Counted from the first letter of the stretch, positions 16,477-24,811 are shown. The stretch: 45,104 bases of DNA from Methanofastidiosum sp. (GCA_013178285.1 JABLXD010000015.1:1-45104); one strand, 5' to 3'. Numbers and translations: made by a program. The notes: generated by a model not told the origin, from the letters alone.

Positions 16477-17646
16477 TTAAATTGATTTTTTCATTATTTC
16501 TAAAGCTTCGTCAATCTCATTTTTTGAAACAATTAATGGCGGAACAAGTCTAATTACTTTATCCCTTGTGCAATTAATTAGTAGATTGTTATCAAAGCAT
16601 TTTTTTACAAAATCACTACACAAATCTTCAAACTCAATTCCTACCATTAGACCTATGCCTCGTATGTCTTTAACATTTTGCAAGTCTAACATAAACTCAA
16701 GATTTTTAATCAGATATTCTCCCATTTTTTTTGCATTATCAATCAATTTCTCCGATTCAATTGTATTCATTACTGTTAATCCAACAGAGGTTGCAAGAGG
16801 ATTTCCTCCAAAAGTAGTTCCATGATCTCCTGGCTTTAAAACATCAGAAACTTCTTTTTTAGCAACAATTGCACCTATTGGTACTCCACTACCAAGAGCT
16901 TTAGCTAAAGTCATAATGTCGGGCATAATATCATAGTGTTGGAATGCAAACCATTTTCCTGTTCTTCCCATGCCACATTGTACTTCATCAAAAATTATCA
17001 ATATTCCCTTATCTTCCCTAAGGTCCGAAAGCGTTTTCATAAAATCTTTTGAGGCTATATTAATTCCGCCTTCTCCTTGTATAGGCTCAACTAAGAATGC
17101 AGCTGTTTTGCTATTTACTTTCTCAACAATGTCATTTACATCGTTAAACTCTGCCTTAACAAAACCTGGGGGAAATGGACCAAAGCCAGCCCTATATTTG
17201 TCTTTATCTGTAGTCATTAAAGTTGCGATAGTTCTCCCGTGGAATGAATGTGAAAAGTATATTATTTCATCTTTACCTTTCTGAGATTGAAAACGTCTAG
17301 TTAGTTTTATTGCACCTTCATTTGCTTCAGCACCACTATTACAAAAGAAAGCCCTATCAAGTTCAGATGCCTCACATAATTTTTTCCCTAAAAGATATTG
17401 AGAAGGGATATGGTAAAAGTTACTGACATGAATCACCTTTTTTGCCTGTTCAGATATACATTTTACTATTTGTGGGTGGGCATGGCCAAGTGAATTAACA
17501 GCAATACCTGCCAAAAAGTCAAGATATTTTTTACCATCTGTACCGTATAAGTAACATCCTTCCCCTTTTTCAACAACCAATGGGAATCTTCCATAAGTAT
17601 TGAATACATAATTACTTTCCATATTTTTTGCTTCTTCCAAATTCAT
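16477..17646 (-). CDS. argD: Acetylornithine/acetyl-lysine aminotransferase
   Basis: A PLP-dependent class III aminotransferase that makes N-acetylornithine from N-acetylglutamate semialdehyde in arginine synthesis; archaeal versions may also serve lysine synthesis. Signs are FLAGIAVNSLGHAHP, FCNSGAEANEGAIKLTR, the pyruvate-like EPIQGEGGI, IFDEVQCGMGRTG and the PLP lysine in TLAKALGSGVPIGA. The open frame extends to 17676, but ATG 17646 has AGAGGG about seven bases upstream and gives the typical length of 389 residues. It starts 10 bases after the argJ stop, so argJ and argD form an operon. Confidence 0.93.
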   Translation of the reverse strand: MNLEEAKNMESNYVFNTYGRFPLVVEKGEGCYLYGTDGKKYLDFLAGIAVNSLGHAHPQIVKCISEQAKKVIHVSNFYHIPSQYLLGKKLCEASELDRAFFCNSGAEANEGAIKLTRRFQSQKGKDEIIYFSHSFHGRTIATLMTTDKDKYRAGFGPFPPGFVKAEFNDVNDIVEKVNSKTAAFLVEPIQGEGGINIASKDFMKTLSDLREDKGILIIFDEVQCGMGRTGKWFAFQHYDIMPDIMTLAKALGSGVPIGAIVAKKEVSDVLKPGDHGTTFGGNPLATSVGLTVMNTIESEKLIDNAKKMGEYLIKNLEFMLDLQNVKDIRGIGLMVGIEFEDLCSDFVKKCFDNNLLINCTRDKVIRLVPPLIVSKNEIDEALEIMKKSI

Positions 17647-17656
17647 TTTTATCCCT

Positions 17657-18844
17657 CTAAGTGTGATATTGAGCATTTATCTTAACATAATCATAGGAGA
17701 GGTCACAACCCCATGCTTTTGAAGAAAACTCTCCCAAGTTCATATCGATTTTAATTTTTATAAATTCTTTTTGTAACTCTTTTCTAGATTCTTCTTTGGA
17801 AACTCCTTCACCCTTACCTTTATTTACTATTCTCAACTCCCCTAGATAAACTTCTATTTTGTCTAACTCCATATCTGCTCCAGAATACCCGGCAGCGGCC
17901 ACAATTCTTCCCCAATTGGGGTCTTCACCAAATATGGCAGATTTGACCAAGCTTGATGAAATAATTGATTTAGAAATTGCATCTGCATCAATTTGGCTCT
18001 TTGCACCTATGCATTCACATTCAATTAGTTTTGTTGCGCCTTCTCCATCCCTTGCAATTTTTTTGGCAAGTTCAATGCAAACTAAGTCTAGTGCTTTCTT
18101 GAAACTATCTAATTTTTCTGCCGTATCAATTTTAACTTTTGAAAGTCCATTAGCTAAAATGACAACAGAATCGTTTGTGCTTGTATCACCATCAACAGAT
18201 ATTCTATTAAATGATTTGGCAACTGAGGCTTTTAAACAATCATTTAAAATATTTGAATTTACATCCGCATCAGTAAAAATAAAACAAAGCATTGTAGCCA
18301 TATTGGGATGTATCATCCCACTGCCTTTTGTAATCCCTGATATTATATATCCTTCATTTTCAACAGTAATTTCTTTTTTTACTAAATCGGTAGTTAGTAT
18401 GGCGTTTGCTATATTTTCAGATGTACTAGTAGAATTATCTAATATTGGGATAGTCTTTTCAATGGCACTTTTCATAATATCCATGGGTATAGGTATTCCT
18501 ATAACTCCTGTAGAGAATACAAGACAATTTTCTTTTTTAATGCCAAGTTTTTCGCTTGTGTATTCTGCAGTAAATAAAGCATCTTTTATACCCTCTTCAC
18601 CAGTACAAGCATTTGCATACCCGCTATTACAAACAATTGCCTGTGCTTTTCCATCAGAAAGGAACTCCCGATCAACAATAACTGGGGCTGCAGCAGCCTT
18701 GTTTTTTGTGAAAACTCCTGCTGCATTAGACAATTGTTCCGAATAAATAATCGTGAAGTCTAATTTTTCTTTTTTAAATCCTGCATGAACTCCTTGGCCT
18801 TTAATTCCTTTAACTTTTGTGATACCACCATCAATAATATTCAT
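17657..18844 (-). CDS. argJ: Bifunctional ornithine/glutamate N-acetyltransferase
   Basis: Transfers acetyl from N-acetylornithine to glutamate, closing the acetyl cycle of arginine synthesis. The proenzyme cleaves itself before the Thr of KGSGMIHPNMATMLCF to give alpha and beta chains. Further signs are GVHAGFKKEKLDFTII, AIVCNSGYANACTGEEG, SVDGDTSTNDSV and GEDPNWGRIVAAAGYSGAD. At 395 residues it is full length. GGGG stands five bases before the ATG. It lies directly upstream of argD. The two arginine genes sit some 3 kb from arginine decarboxylase (21756), a link in pathway but not in transcription unit. Confidence 0.95.
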   Translation of the reverse strand: MNIIDGGITKVKGIKGQGVHAGFKKEKLDFTIIYSEQLSNAAGVFTKNKAAAAPVIVDREFLSDGKAQAIVCNSGYANACTGEEGIKDALFTAEYTSEKLGIKKENCLVFSTGVIGIPIPMDIMKSAIEKTIPILDNSTSTSENIANAILTTDLVKKEITVENEGYIISGITKGSGMIHPNMATMLCFIFTDADVNSNILNDCLKASVAKSFNRISVDGDTSTNDSVVILANGLSKVKIDTAEKLDSFKKALDLVCIELAKKIARDGEGATKLIECECIGAKSQIDADAISKSIISSSLVKSAIFGEDPNWGRIVAAAGYSGADMELDKIEVYLGELRIVNKGKGEGVSKEESRKELQKEFIKIKIDMNLGEFSSKAWGCDLSYDYVKINAQYHT

Positions 18845-18990
18845 TAAATCCCCTTTAATAAAGTGTAATGAAAGATATATAAGATTAATGTTAATTTACT
18901 AACATTTTGAATATAAAAAATAAAAAAATGGCCTTAATTGAAATAATTTCTATGAATTAGTTTGTTAAATGTTTTATTTTATACGAAATA

Positions 18991-19006
18991 CTGTTTTATA
19001 AAATAA
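18991..19006 (+). promoter_or_regulatory. TATA-type promoter of molybdopterin-type lipoprotein gene
   Basis: CTGTTTTATAAAATAA lies about 25-40 bases before the ATG at 19031 in a 186-base spacer between divergent genes. No ribosome binding site is visible, fitting a leaderless transcript. Confidence 0.4.
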
Positions 19007-19030
19007 AAATATAACAAATATGGGTATAAA

Positions 19031-19693
19031 ATGAATTGTATTAGTAGGATACTTTTAGTAATATTATTTTCTTTAATAATATTTGCAGCAGGGTGTGCAA
19101 CTCAAGATAAGATTAAAGAACTGCAGTCTGTTGAAATAAGAGAATACGAAGGAGAAAATCTTTCTTCTTTTATAGAAGTAAGAGACGTTTCAATTAAAGG
19201 GCCGCAGAAGATAGAAATATCGGATTACAAATTAGAAATATCTGGATTAGTTAAAGAACAAAAATATTATACATATGATCAAATTATTAATACCCATCAA
19301 AAGTACCAGAAAGTCGTGCAAATAAATTGTGTTGAAGGCTGGAATTCAAAAAACCTTTGGGAAGGGATATTACTAAATGATATTTTTGAAGAGGTAGGTC
19401 TTGACCCAAAAGCAACAACAGTTATTTTTTATGCATATGACGGATATTCAACCTCTCTTCCCTTAGATTATATTGTAAAAAATAATATCTTAATTGGTTA
19501 TAAAATAAACGGGATAACTTTGACTCAAGCAACAGGCTATCCTTTTATTTTAGTGGCCGAAGATAAATGGGGTTACAAATGGATTAAATGGATTACTAAA
19601 ATTGAATTATCTGAAAACGAAGATTTTAGAGGATACTGGGAAAGCAGAGGTTATAGCAATATTGCAGATTTAAATAGATCCTTTTTTGACTAG
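19031..19693 (+). CDS. Molybdopterin-dependent oxidoreductase-domain lipoprotein
   Basis: A small exported protein with the oxidoreductase molybdopterin-binding fold of sulfite oxidase and YedY/MsrP. A signal with lipobox FAAGC puts lipid-modified Cys22 at the membrane outside. The family hallmark QINCVEGWNSKNLWEG carries the cysteine (Cys100) that ligates molybdenum in related enzymes, and LILVAEDKWGYKWIKWITKIEL-type C-terminal signature is present in the form FILVAEDKWGYKWIKW. At 220 residues it lacks the dimerisation domain of sulfite oxidase. No partner subunit is adjacent. The substrate is unknown, and cofactor binding is inferred from the family. Confidence 0.8.
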   Translation: MNCISRILLVILFSLIIFAAGCATQDKIKELQSVEIREYEGENLSSFIEVRDVSIKGPQKIEISDYKLEISGLVKEQKYYTYDQIINTHQKYQKVVQINCVEGWNSKNLWEGILLNDIFEEVGLDPKATTVIFYAYDGYSTSLPLDYIVKNNILIGYKINGITLTQATGYPFILVAEDKWGYKWIKWITKIELSENEDFRGYWESRGYSNIADLNRSFFD

Positions 19694-19738
19694 ATAATTA
19701 TTGGAAACCTTTATATTTCTATAAATTTATTAAATAAT

Positions 19739-20536
19739 ATGGCAGAATATAAAAATAAATCCTTATTCCAAATTCTTAATATATTGGCTGTAATAGGAAC
19801 ACTTTTTGTTAATTATCTTTCTAACGCTTTACCTTTAAATGGGAAGACTGCAGGTCAGCTTTCTGATGAAATTCCAAATCTTTTCGTGCCTGCTGGATTA
19901 ACCTTTTCCATTTGGGGAGTAATATATATTTTGATAATTCTTTTTGCGGCTTATCAAGCGAGAGATCTATTTAGTAAGAAAAAAATTGAAATGCCATTCT
20001 TAAAGAAAACGTCTTACTATTTCTTCTTAGCTGGTCTTGCAAACATGGGGTGGATATTTGCATGGCATTACCAACAAGTACTTTTATCTTTGATTATAAT
20101 GCTAGTTCTCTTGTTCTCCCTCATTAAATTGTACTTAAATCTTGAAATAGGTAAAGAAAAGATACCTAGGAAAGAGAGGTTATTTGTCCAGATACCAATT
20201 AGCGTTTATCTTGGCTGGATAACAGTAGCAACAATTGCGAACATTACTGCATTTCTTGTTACAATTAACTGGGATGGCTTTGGTATAAGTGAAGTAATCT
20301 GGGCAATGTTTGTGATTATCGCTGCATTAGCGATTACATTAATAATGTTAATAACAAGAAAAGATGTAGCATACAGTCTTGTTGTAGTATGGGCTCTATT
20401 AGGAATTTACATTAAGAGGACAGATATAACATATGGACTTCAAAATGAAGTTGCATTAACTGCTATAGCTTGTGCAGCAATAATAGTATTGGCTATAATT
20501 GTTGAAGTCGGGATGGATTTATTTATTCGCAAATAA
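19739..20536 (+). CDS. TspO/MBR-like tryptophan-rich membrane protein
   Basis: A membrane protein of 265 residues with about seven or eight hydrophobic helices. The N-terminal half has NYLSNALPLNGKTAGQLSDE and LFVPAGLTFSIWGVIYILI, then NMGWIFAWHYQQVLLSLI, typical of the long tryptophan-rich TspO-like proteins found in bacteria and archaea. Short TspO proteins bind porphyrins; function in this longer group is uncertain. A TATA-like CCTTTATATTTC at 19708-19719 lies about 26 bases before ATG, so the message is probably leaderless. Confidence 0.8.
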   Translation: MAEYKNKSLFQILNILAVIGTLFVNYLSNALPLNGKTAGQLSDEIPNLFVPAGLTFSIWGVIYILIILFAAYQARDLFSKKKIEMPFLKKTSYYFFLAGLANMGWIFAWHYQQVLLSLIIMLVLLFSLIKLYLNLEIGKEKIPRKERLFVQIPISVYLGWITVATIANITAFLVTINWDGFGISEVIWAMFVIIAALAITLIMLITRKDVAYSLVVVWALLGIYIKRTDITYGLQNEVALTAIACAAIIVLAIIVEVGMDLFIRK

Positions 20537-20808
20537 ATCTTAATTTTATTCTTTTTTCCTGGCCTATTGGTACAATATATAAGAGTATTTCATTATTTTA
20601 TCTATCAAACATTTACCTATTCAATATAGCTTAATAAGGAGTAAAAAGCTCCGTCCGACAGAACTGTTTATATGGGCCATTATTCTAAGTCTGTATGAAC
20701 CAAAAAGAAGATTATCTCTTGTTGTAAAGATCTTTTGGAAGAATCAAAATTCCTTAATGATTTTTCTCTATAATAGAACTCAAAAGATTTTCACAGTCAA
20801 TTTGGTAA
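20537..20808. other. Intergenic region with promoter-like elements and a truncated reading frame
   Basis: This 272-base gap lies between convergent genes, where promoters are not expected. TATA-like CTGTTTATATGGG at 20664-20676 is 25 bases before an ATG at 20695 that encodes only ten residues (MNQKEDYLLL) before TAA. In a shifted frame the sequence reads on as KKIISCCKDLLEESKFLNDF before stopping. It may be the remnant of a leaderless gene or a small RNA; neither is proven. Confidence 0.3.
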
Positions 20809-21480
20809 TTAAGTTTTATCATAGTAATTTTCCCAAGTGTAAAGAGAATTATCTTGTACTTTTTTCTTTTTTCCACCAAACAGTTTTATTAAAACTACCC
20901 CCGCTCCAAATCCGCCAAGGTGGGCCATATATGCAACTCCACCATAAGGATCAGTGAAACTAAATAGTAGTTGTATAACAAACCAAATGATAAGATAGTA
21001 AAGCGCCTCTACTTTATAGATTCTAATAAATCCAAAAGGGATTATTGTGCTAATTTTATTTTTTGGATAAAGAACTATGTAAGCACCTAAAACTCCAGAT
21101 ATGGCACCTGATGCACCAACAGTAGGTATAATTGAATCAAGATTAAAAGCCATATGTGAAAGTGCTGCAATAACACCACACAATAAATAAAAAATAAGAT
21201 ATTTTCCTTTTCCAAGGGTAGCTTCGATATTGTCTCCGAATATTATTAGAAACCACATATTCCCTAGTAGATGCCCCCATCCACCGTGCATAAATTGATG
21301 GGTTATAATTGTCCAAGGCTCAATCCCCATAAGGAAATCTTTCGGAACAAATGCAAATATGGTGTTCAATGAATCAGATGTAAAAAAATTAATTGCATAA
21401 AGGACAATATTTGTGATTATTAAACTATATGTAATATAGGGCCTTTCTACTGAAAAATTTTCATCTGCAATAGGGAACAT
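20809..21480 (-). CDS. Rhomboid family intramembrane serine protease
   Basis: Cleaves membrane proteins within or near the bilayer. Six predicted helices, the catalytic Ser124 in VGASGAISG and His187 in AYMAHLGGFGAG, plus the HQFMHGGWGHLLGNMWFL loop motif, identify the family. At 223 residues it is a minimal rhomboid with a short basic C-terminus. TATA-like CCTTATAAATAT at 21512-21501 on the minus strand lies about 26 bases upstream of ATG, indicating a leaderless message. The substrate is unknown. Confidence 0.92.
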   Translation of the reverse strand: MFPIADENFSVERPYITYSLIITNIVLYAINFFTSDSLNTIFAFVPKDFLMGIEPWTIITHQFMHGGWGHLLGNMWFLIIFGDNIEATLGKGKYLIFYLLCGVIAALSHMAFNLDSIIPTVGASGAISGVLGAYIVLYPKNKISTIIPFGFIRIYKVEALYYLIIWFVIQLLFSFTDPYGGVAYMAHLGGFGAGVVLIKLFGGKKKKVQDNSLYTWENYYDKT

Positions 21481-21500
21481 ATTACTCTTGTCGTTTCTTA

Positions 21501-21512
21501 ATATTTATAAGG
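21501..21512 (-). promoter_or_regulatory. TATA box of rhomboid gene
   Basis: CCTTATAAATAT on the minus strand, centred about 26 bases before the ATG at 21480, implies transcription starting at or next to the start codon. Confidence 0.5.
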
Positions 21513-21712
21513 TTTTAGAATATTTTAATATAATAATTTTATTTAATTTTAAAGAGTCAAATTAAGCTTAAAATTTCAATTAAAGTTAAATTATAGGTTT
21601 ATTTTGAATTTAAGACTTAAATTAAGATTTTTTAATTTTTTAATTAAGTTATTAGTAATCAATTTCATTAAAACTTTCTATTAAAGGATTAAAGGGGCAT
21701 TTGTCTATTAAT
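21513..21712. other. Very AT-rich spacer with repeated AATTAAG-like motifs
   Basis: About 200 bases between the divergent rhomboid and arginine decarboxylase promoters are nearly all A and T and contain several AATTAAG-like words. No open frame or RNA gene is seen. It may be only a flexible spacer. Confidence 0.3.
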
Positions 21713-21736
21713 AGCGTTCCAAAACGCTTAAATATC
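21713..21736 (+). promoter_or_regulatory. Promoter of arginine decarboxylase with overlapping palindrome
   Basis: TATA-like TTAAATAT at 21728-21735 stands 21-28 bases before the ATG at 21756, indicating a leaderless transcript. Directly before it and overlapping the position of the BRE element is the perfect inverted repeat AGCGTT-CCAA-AACGCT (21713-21728). A protein bound there would block TFB/TBP, so this is a candidate operator. Confidence 0.55.
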
Positions 21737-21755
21737 AATTTAATAGTTTTAAATC

Positions 21756-22301
21756 ATGGTGCCTAAAAGGGTGTTCTTTGTTAAAGGAAAAGGAGTTCAT
21801 AAAGATAAACTTCAATCTTTTGAACTTGCACTAAGAGAAGCTGGAATAGAAAAATGTAATCTTGTTTATGTTTCAAGCATTCTTCCCCCATATTGTGAGA
21901 TTATACCTCGGGAAGAAGGACTTAAATGCATGAAAGCGGGTCAAATTACTTTTTGTGTAATGGCACGGAATGCAACAGATGAACCAAATAGGCAGTTATC
22001 TGCTGCAGTAGGACTTGCAGTCCCGGCTGAAAAAGGTAACTATGGATACTTAAGTGAAGTGCATATGTTTGGTTACGATGAAAAGTTTTCTGGTGACTAT
22101 GCCGAAGATCTTGCTGCAACAATGTTAGCAACTACTTTAGGTATAGATTTTAATCCAGATACTGCTTGGGATGAGAGAAACGAGATATACAAAGCAAGCG
22201 GTAAAATAATTGACAGTGAAAGTATTGCTATTGCAACCAAAGGGGATTCCTGTGGGAAATGGACAACTGTCATAGCTGCTGCTATATTCTTGTTGGATTA
22301 A
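21756..22301 (+). CDS. pdaD: Pyruvoyl-dependent arginine decarboxylase
   Basis: Converts arginine to agmatine, the first step of archaeal polyamine synthesis, also needed for agmatidine in tRNA-Ile. The proenzyme self-cleaves between Ser40 and Ser41 in YVSSILPP to form the pyruvoyl group. Further family signs are [36 protein letters not shown] and the C-terminal [14 protein letters not shown]. At 181 residues it is slightly longer than the M. jannaschii enzyme. The promoter has a TATA box and a palindrome; no ribosome binding site is seen. Confidence 0.95.
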   Translation: MVPKRVFFVKGKGVHKDKLQSFELALREAGIEKCNLVYVSSILPPYCEIIPREEGLKCMKAGQITFCVMARNATDEPNRQLSAAVGLAVPAEKGNYGYLSEVHMFGYDEKFSGDYAEDLAATMLATTLGIDFNPDTAWDERNEIYKASGKIIDSESIAIATKGDSCGKWTTVIAAAIFLLD

Positions 22302-22423
22302 TATTTTTTCATAATTATTATTTTTATAAATTATATACTATTCTTTGATTTTTGTTTTATTTTTTTTACATTAACTATTTAAAATTCTACCCCCTATAAT
22401 ATTTTATTATTGGAGGTGTCAAA
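22302..22423 (+). promoter_or_regulatory. Terminator/promoter spacer before 2-oxoacid dehydrogenase operon
   Basis: The first 60 bases after the arginine decarboxylase stop are T-rich and probably end its transcript. AACTATTTAAAATTC near 22373 is a TATA candidate for the operon, and GGAGGTG at 22412-22418 is a strong ribosome binding site for the first gene. Confidence 0.4.
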
Positions 22424-22702
22424 ATTCCCAAAGAATCAGATCTAATGGAGTTTTATGGCGCAGAATGTCCAACTTGTAAAGAAATGGAAAAACATCTGCT
22501 AAAATTAAAAGAAGTAGAAGGAATTGAAGTAACTCAATTTGAGGTCTGGCACAATTCTATAAATCAGTCAATAATGATGAAATATGCAAAATCAAGGTGT
22601 ATGGGCGTGCCATTTTTGTTCAATAAAAAAAATGAAACTTTTCTCTGTGGATTGCACGATTACGAATCTGTAAAAAACTGGGCCAAAGGAGTTAAAGAAT
22701 AA
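22424..22702 (+). CDS. Thioredoxin-fold small protein, probable ATT start
   Basis: A short redox protein with CPTC in LMEFYGAECPTCKEMEKHL, the position of the thioredoxin active site, and a cis-Pro-like GVPFLFNKK. An ATG at 22445 would begin the protein inside the first beta strand. The strong site GGAGGTG at 22412-22418 instead sits exactly five bases before ATT 22424, giving (M)PKESDLMEFYGAEC and a complete strand. The gene directly precedes E1 alpha, 19 bases from its inferred start, so the two are co-transcribed. A further CMG and CGL cysteine lie downstream. Its role, perhaps reduction of lipoyl or other thiols, is inferred from position only. Confidence 0.72.
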   Translation: MPKESDLMEFYGAECPTCKEMEKHLLKLKEVEGIEVTQFEVWHNSINQSIMMKYAKSRCMGVPFLFNKKNETFLCGLHDYESVKNWAKGVKE

Positions 22703-22721
22703 TATTATTTGAGGTGTTTAG

Positions 22722-23837
22722 ATTATATTAGAAAAATATAACCCAATCAAAGGAGAAATGTTCCAAATACTTGACATTAAGGGGGGTCTAGTAAGTGAAG
22801 ATCCAGATTTAGATAAAGAATTGTTAAAAGAAATGTATTGGTGGATGGTATATGCCCGAATGGCCGATGATAAGGCTTTGAAGCTTCAACGTCAAGGAAG
22901 AATGGGGACTTTTCCACCAACAACAGGTCAAGAGGCGGCACAAGTTGGGAGCGGTTTAGCGCTAGATAAAGAAGATTGGGTATTCCCCGCTTTTAGAGAA
23001 CTTGGAACTTATTTATTACGCGGAATACCTTTAGAAAATATGTATCTATATTTTATGGGGGATGTAAGAGGGAATATTATTCCTAAAAATATAAATAATT
23101 TACCTATGTATGTTCCAGTAAGTACTCAAATTCCTCAAGCGGTAGGCGCGGCATATGGGATGAAATTGAGAAATAAAAAAAACGCAGCAGTTTGTTATTT
23201 TGGTGACGGAGCTACTTCTAAAGGAGATTTTAGTGAAGGCCTAAATTTTGCAGGCGTATTTAATACACCAAATATATTCATTTGCCAAAATAATCAATGG
23301 GCCATCAGCGTTCCAAGAAAAAAACAAACAGCATCAAAAACAATAGCACAAAAAGCTATCGCATATGGGATTTCAGGTATTCTTGTTGATGGAAATGATG
23401 TTTTAGCAATGCATGTTGCAACAAAAGAAGCTCTTGAAAAAGCAAAAAAAGGAGAAGGTCCTACTTTAATTGAGGCATTTACATACCGATTGAGGATGCA
23501 CACTACTGCAGATGATCCAACTAGGTACCGAAGTGACGAGGAATTAAAGGAATGGGAGTCAAGAGACCCCTTAATTAGATTTAAAAATTATCTAAAAAAC
23601 AAAGGGATTTGGTCTGAAGACTGGCAAAAGGAATTAGAAACAAAAGCAGAAGAAATGATAAAAAAAGCTATAGAAAAAGCAGAAAATATAGATCCTCCTA
23701 ATCCAGAAGATATGTTTATCTATATGTACTCAGATATTAATCCCGTTTTAAAAGAGCAACTGGAGTATCTTAAGAAGATGATTTCTACCAAGGAGATAGA
23801 AGAAGATTCAGAAAAGATAGAGGGGGGATTCCCATAA
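22722..23837 (+). CDS. pdhA: 2-oxoacid dehydrogenase E1 component, alpha subunit
   Basis: The thiamine-diphosphate subunit of a pyruvate or branched-chain 2-oxoacid dehydrogenase. Signs are MVYARMADDKALKLQRQGRMGTFPPTTGQEA, the TPP motif GDGATSKGDFSEGLNFAG through ICQNNQWAIS, and the phosphorylation-loop-like RLRMHTTADDPTRYRS. The first ATG is at 22758, but its upstream sequence (GGAG two bases away) is badly spaced. GAGGTG at 22711-22716 lies five bases before ATT 22722, and the extra residues ILEKYNPIKGEM resemble the N-termini of related E1 alpha proteins. An in-frame TAG at 22719-22721 rules out a longer start. With ATT the protein has 371 residues. Confidence 0.9.
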   Translation: MILEKYNPIKGEMFQILDIKGGLVSEDPDLDKELLKEMYWWMVYARMADDKALKLQRQGRMGTFPPTTGQEAAQVGSGLALDKEDWVFPAFRELGTYLLRGIPLENMYLYFMGDVRGNIIPKNINNLPMYVPVSTQIPQAVGAAYGMKLRNKKNAAVCYFGDGATSKGDFSEGLNFAGVFNTPNIFICQNNQWAISVPRKKQTASKTIAQKAIAYGISGILVDGNDVLAMHVATKEALEKAKKGEGPTLIEAFTYRLRMHTTADDPTRYRSDEELKEWESRDPLIRFKNYLKNKGIWSEDWQKELETKAEEMIKKAIEKAENIDPPNPEDMFIYMYSDINPVLKEQLEYLKKMISTKEIEEDSEKIEGGFP

Positions 23838-24811
23838 CTCAGATGAACATGGTAGAAGCAATTAACAGTGCATTGAAAGCCGAAATGGAAAAAGATGAAA
23901 GCGTATTGATTTTAGGAGAGGATGTCGGTAAAGATGGGGGAGTTTTCAGAGTCACTGATGGCCTAATTCAAAAATTTGGCGAAGAAAGAGTTATAGACAG
24001 CCCTCTTGCAGAATCTGGCATCGTTGGATTTGCAATAGGTCTAGCATTATATGGATTTAAGCCTATTGCAGAAATACAATTTATGGGATTTTTATGGCCT
24101 TGTCTAGACCAACTTTCTTCCCATGCTTCTAGAATCCGAAATAGAACTTGGGGGCGATATTCTGTACCCCTTGTTTTAAGAGCACCATACGGAGGGGGTG
24201 TCAGGGCTTTGGAGCATCACGCCGAAAGTTTTGAATCTATCCTTGCGCACATACCAGGACTTAAAGTGGCAATACCCTCAAATCCTTATGATGCAAAAGG
24301 TCTTTTGATTGCATCAATTAGAGATCCAGACCCAGTAGTATTCCTAGAACCAAAAAGGCTCTATAGGGGAATTAAAGAAGAAGTTCCAGAAGAAGACTAC
24401 GTTGAAGAAATAGGTAAAGCCAAAGTAGTAGTTGAAGGGGAAGATCTGACATTAGTTGGATGGGGATCTATGATTCCAAAGATTCTCAAGGCTAGAGACT
24501 TAATGTTTGAAAAAGGGATAAGGGCTGAAGTTATTGATATAAGATCTATTTCACCTTATGACTATGCAACTGTTCACAGCTCTGTTGAAAAAACTGGGAG
24601 GGCAGTTGTGATTCAAGAAGCCCCTAGAACTTTAGGATTTGCATCAGAGATAATTGCAAGATTAAACGATAACGAAATGCTTAATTTAAAAGCTCCAGCT
24701 TTTAGAGTCACTGGCTTTGATATTCCCTTCCCTTACTATAAAATGGAGCACTGGGCAATGCCAGACGTTGATAGAATAATAAAAGCTTCTAGGCAGGTTT
24801 TAAAATGGTAA
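23834..24811 (+). CDS. pdhB: 2-oxoacid dehydrogenase E1 component, beta subunit
   Basis: Partner of E1 alpha in the alpha2beta2 decarboxylase. Signs are ESVLILGEDVGKDGGVFRVT, DSPLAESGIVGFAIGLAL, EIQFMGFLWPCLDQL and VVIQEAPRTLGFASEI. The first ATG is 23843. ATA 23834 lies better behind GAGGGGGG (ending 23827), and its product would begin MTQMNMVEAI, which aligns residue for residue with known starts such as MAQMTMVQAI. ATA also overlaps the E1 alpha stop (ATAA), mimicking the usual ATGA coupling. The stop overlaps the E2 start by 7 bases. Substrate, pyruvate or branched-chain acid, cannot be decided here. Confidence 0.92.
   Translation: MTQMNMVEAINSALKAEMEKDESVLILGEDVGKDGGVFRVTDGLIQKFGEERVIDSPLAESGIVGFAIGLALYGFKPIAEIQFMGFLWPCLDQLSSHASRIRNRTWGRYSVPLVLRAPYGGGVRALEHHAESFESILAHIPGLKVAIPSNPYDAKGLLIASIRDPDPVVFLEPKRLYRGIKEEVPEEDYVEEIGKAKVVVEGEDLTLVGWGSMIPKILKARDLMFEKGIRAEVIDIRSISPYDYATVHSSVEKTGRAVVIQEAPRTLGFASEIIARLNDNEMLNLKAPAFRVTGFDIPFPYYKMEHWAMPDVDRIIKASRQVLKW

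Noticed and set aside
17859-18746. Long plus-strand frame of 295 codons opposite argJ
   Set aside because: It is the antisense shadow of argJ, which has complete catalytic motifs, and it has no promoter or ribosome binding site.
21513-21712. Replication origin in the AT-rich stretch with repeated AATTAAG words
   Set aside because: No origin recognition boxes with the usual G-rich core are visible and no orc1/cdc6 gene is nearby; the words are expected by chance in such AT-rich DNA.
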